Shown in pieces: positions 25,123 to 35,285 of a stretch of DNA of 64,000 nucleotides. Numbering within the stretch: the stretch's first letter is position 1; the number at the start of each line of letters is the position of its first letter. The notes beneath the pieces were generated by a model. The model made no database searches. It was not told where the DNA came from and was given only the letters and a program-made list of their open reading frames with translations. This DNA is from an uncultured Spirochaetales bacterium. GTDB lineage: Bacteria > Spirochaetota > Spirochaetia > Sphaerochaetales > Sphaerochaetaceae. Location: NCBI GenBank assembly GCA_944390025.1, contig CALXOK010000003.1, forward strand, positions 94,798 through 158,797. Reading direction: 5' to 3'. The position numbers and the translations under genes are program-made.

Positions 25123-27147
25123 ATGAGCGAAACAAATTTGAGTGATGACATCATTATGGAATCTGAAAGCATAATGAACGGTGCTGAGGAATATAACAGC
25201 AGCGAGATTCAGGTTCTAGAAGGTCTGGAACATGTTCGCCTGCGCCCTGGAATGTATATCGGTACTACAGGAATAGATGGACTTCACCATCTTGTATATG
25301 AGGTCCTGGATAACAGTATCGATGAGGCCATGGCAGGTTTCTGTGATCATATCCAGATTTATTTTGACAATGGTGAATATGGAGAAATCTGTACTGTTGA
25401 GGATAACGGCCGCGGTATCCCTACAGATATACATCCGCAGGTTGGAAAGTCCGCTCTTGAAGTCTGTCTGACAAAGCTTAATGCCGGAGGAAAGTTCGGT
25501 AAGGGTGCTTATAAGGTGTCAGGAGGTCTTCATGGTGTTGGTGTCTCCTGTGTAAATGCCCTTTCCATCTGGCTTGAGGCGACTGTCTATCATGAAGGAA
25601 AGATATTCAGGCAGGTTTATCACAGAGGTGTTCCTGAAGAAGATGTGAAGGTTATCGGAAACTGTGATCCTGACAAGCATGGAACCACTATCCGCTTCTC
25701 CCCTGACTTTGATGTCATGGAGAGAAACAGTTTCAACTATGATACTCTTGCTGCCAGATTCAGAGAGCTCAGTTATCTGAATCATGGAATTAAGATCACT
25801 CTTACTGACAGGCGCTCTGATGAACCAAAAGTTGAGGTTTTCCATTCAGAAGGCGGTCTTTCTGAGTTTGTAAGCTACCTTAACCAATATAAGAAGACAC
25901 TCTTTCCTCCAGTTGCATTTGAGGCTGTGAAGAATGATGTCGTCGTTGAAGTGGCACTTCAGTACAACGACAAGTACGATGAGAAGGTTTTCTCATTCGT
26001 CAATAACATCAATACAAGAGAAGGTGGTACTCATCTTACCGGCTTTAAGACTGCTATCCTTATGGCAGTCAACAACCAGCTTCAGAAGAACCAGAAGATG
26101 ATGAAGAAGTTCGGAGGAGACAAGCTTGAGTCCACTGATATCTCAGAAGGTCTCACAGGTGTTGTTTCAATCAAGATTGCCAACCCTCAGTTCGAAGGCC
26201 AGACGAAGATGAAGCTCGGAAACGCTAATGTCAGGGGAATTGTACAGTCACTCGTATACGAGAAGCTGAACAATTACTTCGATGAGTTCCCTGCTAACAT
26301 TGAAGCCCTGCTTGATAAGGCAATAAGTGCGGCTCTTGGAAGAATTGCTGCACGTAAGGCACGTGAGCAGATAAGAAAGAAGAGCGAAGGCGGCGGATTG
26401 CCCGGAAAGCTTGCTGACTGCTCTGAAAAGGACCCTGCAAAGTGTGAGGTCTTTATCGTTGAGGGAGATTCTGCAGGCGGATCTGCAAAACAGGGAAGAG
26501 ACAGAAGATTCCAGGCCATCCTTCCTCTGTGGGGTAAGATGCTCAACGTTGAAAAGGCTCAGGAATACAAGGTTCTTGGAAATGACAAGCTTCAGCCGGT
26601 CATTTCAACCATAGGCGCAGGACTTACAAGGTATAACAATACATCTGCAGAAGGCAACGATGACGAGGAGCAGACTTTTGATATCACAAAAGCCCGCTAT
26701 CACAAGATCATCATCATGGCTGATGCTGATGTTGACGGTTCTCATATCAGAACTCTCCTGCTGACTTTCTTCTTCAGGTATATGAGGCCTCTTATTGAAG
26801 CTGGTTATATCTACTTTGCAATGCCGCCTCTTTACAAGATTACCATTGGCAAGAAGATTTTCTATGCTTATGACGAAGCGGACAAGAAGAAAATCATTGA
26901 GGAGAATGCATCCGGAGTTGATGAGTCCAAGATTCCTATCCAGCGTTATAAGGGTCTTGGTGAGATGAATCCTGAGCAGCTGTGGGAGACGACAATGAAT
27001 CCAGAGACAAGGCTTATCAGCAAGATTCATCTTGAGGATGCTGAAGAGGCTGACAGAGTGTTCTCAATGCTTATGGGTGAGGATGTTGAGCCCAGACGTG
27101 AGTTCATCGAACAGAACGCCACCTATGTGGCCAATTTGGATGTATAA
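25123..27147 (+). CDS. gyrB: DNA gyrase subunit B
   Basis: The ATPase subunit of gyrase, which supercoils DNA and relieves strain ahead of forks. The GHKL ATP site is visible (EVLDNSIDEA, EDNGRGIPTDIH, GLHGVGVSCVNALS). The TOPRIM domain has FIVEGDSAGGSAKQGRDR, and the metal acidic residues are in IIMADADVDGSHIRTLLLTFF. The C-terminal tail has the usual QRYKGLGEMNPEQLWETTM. The N-terminus carries an extra acidic stretch of about 25 residues. Length 674. gyrA follows after 12 nt, so the two are co-transcribed. Confidence 0.97.
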   Translation: MSETNLSDDIIMESESIMNGAEEYNSSEIQVLEGLEHVRLRPGMYIGTTGIDGLHHLVYEVLDNSIDEAMAGFCDHIQIYFDNGEYGEICTVEDNGRGIPTDIHPQVGKSALEVCLTKLNAGGKFGKGAYKVSGGLHGVGVSCVNALSIWLEATVYHEGKIFRQVYHRGVPEEDVKVIGNCDPDKHGTTIRFSPDFDVMERNSFNYDTLAARFRELSYLNHGIKITLTDRRSDEPKVEVFHSEGGLSEFVSYLNQYKKTLFPPVAFEAVKNDVVVEVALQYNDKYDEKVFSFVNNINTREGGTHLTGFKTAILMAVNNQLQKNQKMMKKFGGDKLESTDISEGLTGVVSIKIANPQFEGQTKMKLGNANVRGIVQSLVYEKLNNYFDEFPANIEALLDKAISAALGRIAARKAREQIRKKSEGGGLPGKLADCSEKDPAKCEVFIVEGDSAGGSAKQGRDRRFQAILPLWGKMLNVEKAQEYKVLGNDKLQPVISTIGAGLTRYNNTSAEGNDDEEQTFDITKARYHKIIIMADADVDGSHIRTLLLTFFFRYMRPLIEAGYIYFAMPPLYKITIGKKIFYAYDEADKKKIIEENASGVDESKIPIQRYKGLGEMNPEQLWETTMNPETRLISKIHLEDAEEADRVFSMLMGEDVEPRREFIEQNATYVANLDV

Positions 27148-27159
27148 GGGATTTCTCAT

Positions 27160-29715
27160 ATGGATGAAGATTTGACAAAGAATGAAGATATTGACAGCCG
27201 CACTATTGTTGTGGATGTGTCGAAGGAAATGAGGACAAGCTATCTCAATTATGCCATGTCCGTCATTGTCAGCCGTGCACTTCCTGATGTGCGTGACGGC
27301 CTCAAGCCTGTCCACAGGAGAATTCTTTACGATATGTTTGAGATGGGCCTCAAGGCAAGCGGAGGTTACAAGAAGTGCGCCCGTATTGTAGGTGATGTTC
27401 TTGGTAAGTTCCACCCGCATGGAGATGCTTCTGTCTACGATGCCCTGGTACGCCTTGCCCAGGATTTCTCCTTAAGATATCCGGTTGTGAAACCACAGGG
27501 AAACTTCGGATCAATTGACGGGGACCCACCTGCAGCCATGAGGTATACAGAGGCCAAGATGAGCCGTATCGGAGAGGAAATGCTCACCGATATCGGCAAG
27601 GAGACTGTAGACTTCGGTCCGAACTACGATGACTCCCTTGTGGAACCTCAGGTTCTTCCAGCAGCCTTCCCCTTCCTTCTTGCGAACGGAACGAGCGGAA
27701 TCGCTGTCGGTATGGCGACAAACATGGCGCCTCACAACCTCAACGAGATTGTTGATGCCGTATGTGCCATTATCGACAATCCAGAGCTTACTAATCTTGA
27801 GCTTATCGATTACATAAAAGGCCCTGATTTCCCGTCTGCTGGTATCATTTGTGGCCGTAAGGGCATCATTGATGCATATACGACAGGCCGTGGAAAGATT
27901 GTCATCCGCTCAAGATATGAGATTGAGGAGCATGAGAAAGGCCATGACAGGATCATTTTCACCGAGCTTCCTTATCAGGTGAACAAGGCAGAGCTGGTGA
28001 AAAAGATTGATGACATGAGAAAGGATAATGTCATTCCGAATATCTCTGCGATTCATGATGAATCTGACAGAGACGGTATCCGTGTTGTCATCGATCTCAA
28101 GCAGGGTGCTGTTCCGAATATTGTTCTCAACATGCTGTTCAACCGCACTGCCCTTCAGTCAAATTTCAACGTTTATAACCTCGCGCTCAAGGACGGACGG
28201 CCTAAGCTTCTCTCCCTTAAGGAGATGCTCCAGAGTTATGTCGACCATAGAGAAGAGGTTGTAGAGAGAAGGACACGCTATGATCTGAGGAAAGCCGAGG
28301 AAAGAGCTCATATCCTTCTTGGACTGAAAATCGGCCTTGAGAACATCGATGAAGTCATCAGAATCATCAAGGAGAGTAAGGACAATAACATAGCTTCCCT
28401 TGAGCTTCAGAAAGCATTCAGCCTCACAAAAGTGCAGGCAGATGCCATCATTGACATGAAACTTGGTCGTCTTTCTCAGCTTGAGACAGAGAAGATTCTT
28501 GAAGAACTGGCTGAGATTGAGAAGAGAATCGCATATTATAAAGACCTCCTTTCTGACAGAAACAAGATTCTTGGTGTAGTCAAGGACGAAATCAGGGAAA
28601 TCGGTCAGAAGTATGGTGACAGAAGAAGGACAGAGATTCATGAAAGGGAGCTTGAGGACACCACTGATGCTGATTTCATCAAGGAAGAGCAGGTTGTCGT
28701 ATCAATTTCCAACAAGGGCTTTGCAAAGCGCCTGAGCACTGATGAATACAGAGCCCAGAGTCGTGGCGGTAAGGGTGTGAAAGGCGCCAAGCTTGTCGAC
28801 GGAGACTTTGTTGAGCATCTCTTCATCGCCTCCTCTCATGATATCGTCATGTATGTCACAAACTTCGGCAAGGCATACTATACATATGTATGGGAGATTC
28901 CTGAAGGTGCAAAGGTTTCCAAGGGTGCTAACCTGAAGAACTTCCTCCAGATTGAGAATCAGGAAAAAGTCACAAGTATCATCTGCTTTAAGGAATTCAC
29001 TGATGAAAACAAGTATCTGATGATGGTTACAAAGCATGGTATAACCAAGAAGGTCATGCTGAATGCCTTTGTGAATGCCAAGAAGCGCGGAGTCAAGGCA
29101 ATAATCCTTGATGAAGGAGATGAACTTGTCACATCAATCTTTGTAAATGAAGGTGATGATGTGATGATTGTCTCAAAGCTTGGAAAAGGACTCAGAACAA
29201 GCGCAGATGACATCAGGACAATGGGAAGGTCCACACACGGTGTAAGGGCCATGAAGCTTGCGGAAAATGATGAGATCATCGGTCTTGTCAGAGTTGATGA
29301 TGACAAGAGAATCCTGATGGTTACAGAGAATGGAAAGGGCAAGCAGGTCCGTTTCTCAGAGTTCATGGCACATGGAAGAGGCACACAGGGACAGAGAATC
29401 TATTCTGTTGATGAGAAAGCAAGCGGTACTCTGGTTAATGCCGTCGCTGTAAATGATGACAACGATGTTGTGTTTGTCACATTAAACGGCCAGACAATCA
29501 GGGTGCATGTCAAAGACATCTCAATTCAGGGTAGAAACGCTACTGGTGTAAAGGTTGTTTCCTTTAAGAAAGCTTCTGACAGCATTGTTGCAATGGCTGC
29601 TACAGAATTCCAGCAGGAAGAAGATGAAGCTGAAGAGACAGATACTGTAACAACCGAAGCAGAAACCCAGGATACTGTACAGACTGCTGAAACAGAAGAC
29701 AGTGAAAATAAATAA
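27160..29715 (+). CDS. gyrA: DNA gyrase subunit A
   Basis: The DNA-cutting subunit of gyrase. The active-site Tyr is near residue 129 ([11 protein letters not shown]). The C-terminal beta-pinwheel carries a GyrA box ([10 protein letters not shown]) and several blade repeats ending in an acidic tail of about 40 residues. In the quinolone-determining region, [13 protein letters not shown], residue 90 is Ala where E. coli has Ser83; Asp (87 equivalent) is retained. The same Ala occurs in Mycobacterium tuberculosis. Length 851. A strong terminator follows. Confidence 0.97.
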   Translation: MDEDLTKNEDIDSRTIVVDVSKEMRTSYLNYAMSVIVSRALPDVRDGLKPVHRRILYDMFEMGLKASGGYKKCARIVGDVLGKFHPHGDASVYDALVRLAQDFSLRYPVVKPQGNFGSIDGDPPAAMRYTEAKMSRIGEEMLTDIGKETVDFGPNYDDSLVEPQVLPAAFPFLLANGTSGIAVGMATNMAPHNLNEIVDAVCAIIDNPELTNLELIDYIKGPDFPSAGIICGRKGIIDAYTTGRGKIVIRSRYEIEEHEKGHDRIIFTELPYQVNKAELVKKIDDMRKDNVIPNISAIHDESDRDGIRVVIDLKQGAVPNIVLNMLFNRTALQSNFNVYNLALKDGRPKLLSLKEMLQSYVDHREEVVERRTRYDLRKAEERAHILLGLKIGLENIDEVIRIIKESKDNNIASLELQKAFSLTKVQADAIIDMKLGRLSQLETEKILEELAEIEKRIAYYKDLLSDRNKILGVVKDEIREIGQKYGDRRRTEIHERELEDTTDADFIKEEQVVVSISNKGFAKRLSTDEYRAQSRGGKGVKGAKLVDGDFVEHLFIASSHDIVMYVTNFGKAYYTYVWEIPEGAKVSKGANLKNFLQIENQEKVTSIICFKEFTDENKYLMMVTKHGITKKVMLNAFVNAKKRGVKAIILDEGDELVTSIFVNEGDDVMIVSKLGKGLRTSADDIRTMGRSTHGVRAMKLAENDEIIGLVRVDDDKRILMVTENGKGKQVRFSEFMAHGRGTQGQRIYSVDEKASGTLVNAVAVNDDNDVVFVTLNGQTIRVHVKDISIQGRNATGVKVVSFKKASDSIVAMAATEFQQEEDEAEETDTVTTEAETQDTVQTAETEDSENK

Positions 29716-29738
29716 CTGTCAGTAAAAAACGAACCGTA

Positions 29739-29772
29739 AGGCTATCTGATTATATATCAGGTAGCCTTTTTT
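29739..29772 (+). terminator. Terminator of gyrBA
   Basis: AGGCTATCTGAT (29739-29750) pairs with ATCAGGTAGCCT (29756-29767), followed by TTTTT. It ends the gyrase operon. Confidence 0.88.
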
Positions 29773-30042
29773 AGCACTATTTTAATAGGTAGAAATATTA
29801 TATTTAATATAAGAAAAACGGAAAAACGTCCAGAAAAAACTGCTTCTATAAATAGAAACTTGCTTTAAAAACCCTTGAAATTCGTCAAAAAACAAGGTTT
29901 TTGGAGGATTAGGGAGATAAAGCAAGACAAATCTCCTTAATTACATATTTCTATCGTTAGTGCTCATTGTGTATCAGGTTGGTTAGTGCATGTTTTTAAT
30001 ACATATCTAAAGTCATTACCATTTATATTCAATTAAAGCTAA

Positions 30043-30058
30043 TGTTTCACATGAAACA
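30043..30058. promoter_or_regulatory. parS site 1
   Basis: TGTTTCACATGAAACA differs from the canonical 16-bp ParB site (TGTTTCACGTGAAACA) at one central base and keeps the palindrome. Confidence 0.8.
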
Positions 30059-30131
30059 TTGATTTTGATTATGAATTAAAGAAATAAAATAAGAGGGGTT
30101 ATAAGAATCAAATCATAATTAGAAAAATCTA

Positions 30132-30147
30132 CGTTTCACGTGAAACC
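30132..30147. promoter_or_regulatory. parS site 2
   Basis: CGTTTCACGTGAAACC keeps the full GTTTCACGTGAAAC core; only the outer bases differ from the consensus. Confidence 0.85.
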
Positions 30148-30182
30148 TTAGATGTAAAAACACACATAAAATCAAAAATAGT

Positions 30183-30198
30183 AGTTCCACGTGAAACA
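30183..30198. promoter_or_regulatory. parS site 3
   Basis: AGTTCCACGTGAAACA has one mismatch inside the core (C for T) and one at the edge. It lies 36 bp after site 2. Confidence 0.7.
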
Positions 30199-30642
30199 TG
30201 AATAATAAGCAGATGATAGGATTGTGAAACTGCTTAAATAGATGTTTTTTGAGTTTGGATCAAAGTAAGAGTTAATTTATCTTTATACTGATTTTTTTTA
30301 GATTCTATTTGAATGTTACTCTATATAAGTTTTTCAATATGAAAATTAACGGTGCTGGCCAGTTTATAAATTTAATATTGCGTGTGCAAATCAATAGCAG
30401 AGTTATAATTTAAAATATCCAGATTATTATGACGAAAATATATTTAATATATGCTAGGAGAGTAATTGTTAAGAAAAAAAATCTCTTGATATGTATGTCC
30501 ATGAGTATTTTAAAATAAAATTGTATATTTGACTCTTTTTATATTTTCTCAGCTATTGATCTGTTGTTTGTTATGAGGATTAAGTTGTGTCGTTTTTTAT
30601 TTATAAATATTCTTTTTCAGAATTTTAGTGTCGGGAATTATA

Positions 30643-30658
30643 AGTTTCACGTGAAACT
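30643..30658. promoter_or_regulatory. parS site 4
   Basis: AGTTTCACGTGAAACT keeps the full GTTTCACGTGAAAC core and is a perfect palindrome. Confidence 0.85.
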
Positions 30659-30746
30659 GGTATGTTTTCAATGTACGAATAAACTAATATATTAGTCATA
30701 TAAATTGTCTTGTTTGTTATACAATATTCGGCATTATACAGATAAT

Positions 30747-30762
30747 TGTTTCACGTGAAACA
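30747..30762. promoter_or_regulatory. parS site 5
   Basis: TGTTTCACGTGAAACA is a perfect canonical parS, close to the parA gene. Confidence 0.93.
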
Positions 30763-30767
30763 AAATA

Positions 30768-30793
30768 TAAAAAGCACCCCAGAAAGGGTGCCT
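30768..30793 (-). terminator. Terminator of the NifU-like gene
   Basis: On the minus strand GGCACCC and GGGTGC pair around TTTCTG, followed by TTTTTATATTTT. Confidence 0.75.
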
Positions 30794-30816
30794 TCGTACA
30801 TGATTGAAAAGCTATG

Positions 30817-31065
30817 TCAGAACATGTCTGTTGCATTGATTACTTCAAGTGAAGAATCGACTGTTGCTCTTAGATACTTCTCAACACCGTTCTTGAGAGT
30901 CATCTGAGACATAGGGCAGCCTGCGCATGCTCCTACAAGTTTTACAAACACATCCTTGTCGTTTTCAAGTCTGATGAATTCGATATCTCCGCCGTCATTC
31001 TGCAGAGAAGGCCTTATCTGATTTATAGCTTCTACTATTCTGCTTTCAAGTGTCTGGTCAGCCAT
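30817..31065 (-). CDS. NifU-like C-terminal domain protein (Fe-S carrier/scaffold)
   Basis: An 82-residue single NifU C-terminal domain. The cluster-binding CxxC is in VKLVGACAGCPMSQMTLKNG, with the N-terminal SRIVEAINQIRPSLQNDGGD typical of Nfu proteins. These small forms carry Fe-S clusters to apo-enzymes. I start it at the ATG at 31065, directly after CAGGAGGAAATT; the longer frame adds ten residues with no support. It is convergent with gyrA and divergent from parA. Confidence 0.9.
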   Translation of the reverse strand: MADQTLESRIVEAINQIRPSLQNDGGDIEFIRLENDKDVFVKLVGACAGCPMSQMTLKNGVEKYLRATVDSSLEVINATDMF

Positions 31066-31161
31066 AATTTCCTCCTGTGTTTTTCCAAAATACAATATAG
31101 AAATTGTGCGGTCAAGATTCTAGTGTCGACAAGCTTTTCTTTTCATCATATATTATTATTC

Positions 31162-31929
31162 ATGAGTGCTCACAGGATAATCTTTTTGAATCAGAAGGGT
31201 GGCGTCGGAAAGACCACGACATGTGTCAATCTGGGGTCCTCTCTTTGTGCGATGGGTTATAAGGTTCTTCTTGTTGATTTTGATTCCCAGGGTAATCTTA
31301 CAGGAGCTGTTTCCGGTGATGGAAGGAAGGCTACAATGTATGATGTAATTACCGGGAGTGTCCTGGCAGAAGATGCTGTTCAGGAAACTCCTTTCCAGAA
31401 TCTTTACCTTATTCCCAGTTCACTTGACCTTGCAGGACTTAATGTTGAACTTGTTGATGAAGAAGAACGTAACTTCTTTCTTAGAAACAAAATAGGCTCG
31501 CTTGACAGCCTTTTTGACTTCATTTTCGTAGATTGTCCGCCCTCTCTTGGCGTCATTACCATGAATGCGCTTGCCTGGGCAGAAAGTATCATTATCCCTA
31601 TGCAGTGCGAATACTTCGCCATGGAGGGTCTCAACCTTCTTATGAGAACGGTTTCCAATGTGAGAAAGGGACTGAATCCGGATATCAGGATTCTTGGAAT
31701 TGTGTTCACGATGTTCAGCAAGAGAAACAGACTCAATGCTGATGTCGTGCAGGATACGACAAGCTTCTTTCCGGAGCTTGTGTTCAAGACTGTCATTCCA
31801 AGGACGGTCAGGCTGGCAGAAGCGCCTTCATATGGCCTTCCTATCAATGTCTATGATGTTTCCAATGCAGGAAACAAAGCCTATACGGCACTTGCAAAGG
31901 AGGTGGTGAAGCGTGTCTTTGAAGACTAG
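31162..31929 (+). CDS. parA: Chromosome partitioning ATPase ParA/Soj
   Basis: A deviant-Walker ATPase that moves ParB-parS complexes over the nucleoid. It opens with RIIFLNQKGGVGKTTTCVNL (deviant Walker A) and has VLLVDFDSQGNLTG and FIFVDCPPSLGVITMNAL (Walker A' and B). I use the ATG at 31162 so that the Walker loop lies ten residues from the start, as in the family; an in-frame GTG 39 bases upstream adds a leader not seen in Soj proteins. No strong ribosome site precedes it. It overlaps parB by 17 nt. Confidence 0.94.
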   Translation: MSAHRIIFLNQKGGVGKTTTCVNLGSSLCAMGYKVLLVDFDSQGNLTGAVSGDGRKATMYDVITGSVLAEDAVQETPFQNLYLIPSSLDLAGLNVELVDEEERNFFLRNKIGSLDSLFDFIFVDCPPSLGVITMNALAWAESIIIPMQCEYFAMEGLNLLMRTVSNVRKGLNPDIRILGIVFTMFSKRNRLNADVVQDTTSFFPELVFKTVIPRTVRLAEAPSYGLPINVYDVSNAGNKAYTALAKEVVKRVFED

Positions 31930-32950
31930 TAAGAAAGGTCATGGACTAGGCAAGGGTATCAGCTCCCTGCTTGGCAATTTTGATATTGAGAATACAGAGG
32001 AAATTCTTGACGAGCTTGAGAGGAAGAAGACTTCCGCTGTTGAGACTCTTATGAGTGAGACGAAAGGAAAGAAAATAATCCCGCAGAACGCTCAGGATGA
32101 TCCGGCTGTAAGCAAACCTGCAGAGGAAAGGAAAACTGAAGGCCAGGTTATAAATGTTCCCATTGACGATGTGCGGATGAATCCTGATCAGCCAAGGAAG
32201 TCTTTTGATGAGGCATCTCTTAATGAGCTTGCCCAGTCTGTCCAGAGGCAGGGAATACTTCAGCCGTTGCTTGTTGAGGAATATGCTCCGGGCAAGTATT
32301 CAATAATTGCCGGAGAACGCCGTTACAGGGCAGCCAGAATTGCAGGTCTTGATTATGTTCCTGTTCTTGTGAAGAACTTCAATGAGATTCAGCGTATTGA
32401 AGTTGCTCTTATCGAGAATATACAGAGAGAGGATCTGAATCCTGTTGATGAGGCTGCTGCCTATCAGTTCCTGATTCAGAAATCAGGAATGACGCAGGAA
32501 GACATTGCAAAGAGAGTCGGAAAGAACAGGTCAACCATTACAAACAGTCTCAGACTGCTGCAGCTTCCAGATTCAATGAAGGATGATCTTATTTCTGGAA
32601 TCATCACTCCGGGACATGCGAGGGCAATCCTGTCCTGCGTGAATCCTTCAGACCGCATTGTATTGCGCAACAGGATTGTCGATAAGGATCTTTCCGTAAG
32701 AGCTGCAGAGGCAGAGGCGGAAGCCCTTAATCAGGGCAAGAAACTCATCCTGCGCAAGAAAAAGGGCGCAAAGGACAAAGATCCGGATATCCAGAGTGTC
32801 GAAGACAAGTTCCTCGATGCTTTTGGAACAAAGGTTGAAGTCAAAGGCTCTTTGAAAAGAGGAAAGCTTGTCATAGCATTCAAGACAGGCCGTGAGCTTG
32901 AGCGTATTTACTCCCTGCTGAGGGATGACAGTCTTTTCGAAGAAGAATGA
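31913..32950 (+). CDS. parB: Chromosome partitioning protein ParB/Spo0J
   Basis: The parS-binding CTP switch protein. It starts at a GTG with AAGGAGG upstream, inside the end of parA. The N-terminal KGHGLGKGISSLLG stretch contacts ParA. The CTPase domain includes LLVEEYAPGKYSIIAGERRYRAARIAG and the arginine patch, followed by the helix-turn-helix (QEDIAKRVGKNRSTITNSLRLLQLP). The C-terminal third is a basic linker plus dimerisation domain. Length 345. The five parS sites upstream are its expected targets. Confidence 0.94.
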   Translation: MSLKTSKKGHGLGKGISSLLGNFDIENTEEILDELERKKTSAVETLMSETKGKKIIPQNAQDDPAVSKPAEERKTEGQVINVPIDDVRMNPDQPRKSFDEASLNELAQSVQRQGILQPLLVEEYAPGKYSIIAGERRYRAARIAGLDYVPVLVKNFNEIQRIEVALIENIQREDLNPVDEAAAYQFLIQKSGMTQEDIAKRVGKNRSTITNSLRLLQLPDSMKDDLISGIITPGHARAILSCVNPSDRIVLRNRIVDKDLSVRAAEAEAEALNQGKKLILRKKKGAKDKDPDIQSVEDKFLDAFGTKVEVKGSLKRGKLVIAFKTGRELERIYSLLRDDSLFEEE

Positions 32951-32970
32951 TTAATTAACAGGAAAGAAAA

Positions 32971-33921
32971 ATGAAGAAAGAAGAATTGAAAGACGGTCTG
33001 TATGCCGTCATCCATACAGAAAAAGGTGATATCACACTGCAGCTGGAGTATAAAAAAGCTCCAATGACAGTCATGAATTTCGTCGGTCTTGCTGAAGGCG
33101 TGCTCAATATTGAGGATCCGGATGAACCGTTCTATGACGGTCTTATTTTCCATCGTGTCATCCCGAATTTCATGATTCAGGGCGGCTGTCCTAAAGGAAC
33201 AGGAACCGGAGGTCCCGGCTATCGGTTCCCTGATGAGTTCGATCCGTCTTTGAAACACGATGGCCCTGGTGTGCTTTCAATGGCAAATGCTGGTCCGGGA
33301 ACAAACGGAAGCCAGTTCTTCATCACGCATGTTGCCACACCCTGGCTGGATGGCAAGCACTCTATTTTCGGCCATGTGGTTGATGGCCAGAACGTCGTTG
33401 ACAGTATCACAGCAGGAGACAGAATCGATTCTGTGGAGATTGTGCGCATCGGTCAGGAAGCGGAGAACTACAAGGCTACAAAGGAAGAGTTCGCACGTCT
33501 TGTGGAGGAATGTGACAAGAGAGAGCGTGAGAAGGAAATCGAGGAAAGGCGCAAGCTTCTCAAGGAACTCGACAACCGCTATCCGGGAGCCGTCAAGGAA
33601 CCCTCTGGCCTCTGGTATATTGTTGAGAAGGCCGGAGACGGCAAGGCTCATCCGAAAATGGGTGATAAAGTAAAGGTCCACTATCATGGCACGCTCATGG
33701 ACGGAAAGGTCTTTGACTCCTCCATTGCCAGAAAACAGCCTCTTACATTCCGTGTAGGAGAGGTCATTGAGGGCTGGAACGAGGCGCTTGTCACAATGAG
33801 CAAGGGAGAGAAGAGGACTCTTATCATACCGCCTGATCTTGCATACGGAATCCATGGTGTTCCCGGTGTCATTCCGCCCAATGCCACCCTCATTTTTGAA
33901 GTGGAGCTTCTTGATTTCTGA
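32971..33921 (+). CDS. Dual peptidyl-prolyl isomerase: cyclophilin-FKBP fusion
   Basis: Speeds cis-trans isomerisation of proline peptide bonds. Residues about 1-160 are a cyclophilin domain ([20 protein letters not shown] and [25 protein letters not shown]). A charged coiled-coil-like linker follows ([20 protein letters not shown]). Residues about 210-316 are an FKBP domain ([47 protein letters not shown]). Such cyclophilin-then-FKBP proteins have been described in Treponema denticola and a few other organisms. No signal peptide is present, so it is cytosolic. It overlaps radA by one base (TGATG). Confidence 0.93.
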   Translation: MKKEELKDGLYAVIHTEKGDITLQLEYKKAPMTVMNFVGLAEGVLNIEDPDEPFYDGLIFHRVIPNFMIQGGCPKGTGTGGPGYRFPDEFDPSLKHDGPGVLSMANAGPGTNGSQFFITHVATPWLDGKHSIFGHVVDGQNVVDSITAGDRIDSVEIVRIGQEAENYKATKEEFARLVEECDKREREKEIEERRKLLKELDNRYPGAVKEPSGLWYIVEKAGDGKAHPKMGDKVKVHYHGTLMDGKVFDSSIARKQPLTFRVGEVIEGWNEALVTMSKGEKRTLIIPPDLAYGIHGVPGVIPPNATLIFEVELLDF

Positions 33922-35285
33922 TGAAAGGCCCCCAGACCCGTTTTGTCTGCACTTCCTGCGGCAGAGTCGAGAGCAAATGGCTTGGCCGTTGTCCCGGATG
34001 CGGAGCTTGGAACAGCTTTGAGGAGGAGAAGGTGATGCCCTCCTCTGTCTCTTCAACTCAGGCTGTGCCTGTTCTTGATGAGAAGCTCAAGACTCTTGCT
34101 GATGTTGTCGTGACAAGTGCAAGCCGTTTTGAGTCTGGCATAAGTGAACTGGACAGAGTGCTTGGCGGTGGTATCATGAGGCCAAGCTCTGTCTTGGTCG
34201 GAGGAGAGCCGGGAATCGGAAAATCCACACTGATGCTGCAGCTGCTTTCCAGCTGTGCTTCTTCCGGACCTGTACTTTATGTCTCAGGAGAGGAGAGCCC
34301 CTCCCAGATAAAGCTCAGGGGCGAGCGGCTCGGTCTTGACCTGAAGCAGATAAAAATCTTCTGCGATACACGCCTTGAAGTCCTGATGGATGTGATAGAG
34401 CGGCTCATGCCTTCGCTGGTCGTCATCGACTCGCTGCAGACTCTTACAAGCTCCTCTGTGAATTCCATAGCAGGTTCAGTAAACCAGATGCGTTCCTGTT
34501 GCATGTCTCTTTCTCTGCTTGCAAAGGCAAAGAACATCGCAATGTTCTTCATAGGACATGTGACAAAAGACGGCGTGCTTGCAGGCCCGAAGATAGTTGA
34601 GCATCTTGTAGACACTGTTTTGTACTTTGAGAGCGCACAGACGGGTGTCAGGATTCTCAGAAGCATCAAGAACAGGTTCGGCTCCGTTGATGAAATCGGA
34701 ATCTTCCGTATGGACCAGAAAGGTCTGTCCGCAGTTAAAGATCCAAGCCTGTTCTTCATTTCAGACAGAGAGGCAGGAGAACTGCCATCCGGTATTGCCT
34801 ATACTGCAGTCACAGAGGGTTCAAGAACCTTTCTTGTTGAGATTCAGGCGCTTGCAGTGCCCTGCAAGGGCGGTCTTTCCCGTGTGTACAGTGACAGGAT
34901 AGACTCGGCCCGTGTAAACAGGATAGCGGCCGTTCTCGAGCGTCATGCAGGCCTTACTCTCAGTGACTGCGATGTTTATATCAACGTTGCGGGAGGAATC
35001 AGGATAAACGAGGTGTCAATCGAGCTTGCTCTGGCCCTTGCGCTCTGGTCTGCCAAGACAAACACTCCTCTGTATGAGAAGCAGGTATGTTTTGGCGAGC
35101 TTTCTCTTGCCGGAGAAGTAAGACCGGTATCCTTTCTGGAGCGGAGGATAAAGACTTCTGTTGAACTTGGCTACAATAAGATACTGGCGCCTGTGACAGA
35201 AGGTGAAGGCGGAAAGTCAGTCTCCTCCTGTCGGAACATCAGACAGGCGATAATAATTAGCAAGGCACTTCGTAAGCAGAGCTGA
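33921..35285 (+). CDS. radA: DNA repair protein RadA
   Basis: A RecA-like helicase that helps branch migration during recombination. The N-terminal zinc finger is complete (FVCTSCGRVESKWLGRCPGC). The ATPase has Walker A GGEPGIGKSTLMLQLL, Walker B VVIDSLQTL, and the RadA-specific KNRFGSVDEIGIF motif. The C-terminal half is the Lon-protease-like domain. Length 454 is normal. It is the last gene of the parAB-immunophilin-radA run and is convergent, with no gap, with the next gene. Confidence 0.95.
   Translation: MKGPQTRFVCTSCGRVESKWLGRCPGCGAWNSFEEEKVMPSSVSSTQAVPVLDEKLKTLADVVVTSASRFESGISELDRVLGGGIMRPSSVLVGGEPGIGKSTLMLQLLSSCASSGPVLYVSGEESPSQIKLRGERLGLDLKQIKIFCDTRLEVLMDVIERLMPSLVVIDSLQTLTSSSVNSIAGSVNQMRSCCMSLSLLAKAKNIAMFFIGHVTKDGVLAGPKIVEHLVDTVLYFESAQTGVRILRSIKNRFGSVDEIGIFRMDQKGLSAVKDPSLFFISDREAGELPSGIAYTAVTEGSRTFLVEIQALAVPCKGGLSRVYSDRIDSARVNRIAAVLERHAGLTLSDCDVYINVAGGIRINEVSIELALALALWSAKTNTPLYEKQVCFGELSLAGEVRPVSFLERRIKTSVELGYNKILAPVTEGEGGKSVSSCRNIRQAIIISKALRKQS

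Larger units (their letters stand above)
29773..30767. other. AT-rich spacer carrying five parS sites
   Basis: About 1 kb without a credible gene; it is much more AT-rich than its surroundings, with many stops in all frames. It holds five parS-type sites, listed separately, between gyrA and the convergent NifU-like gene. It probably serves as the centromere-like region for ParABS. No tRNA, repeat array or other structured element is obvious. Confidence 0.7.

Noticed and set aside
29773..30767. Possible prophage or plasmid remnant in the AT-rich spacer.
   Set aside because: No integrase, attachment repeat or phage gene is present; parS sites and position beside parAB explain it better.
33277..34056. 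A 259-codon minus-strand frame opposite the immunophilin and radA.
   Set aside because: It spans the junction of two well-supported genes and has no start signals or motifs.
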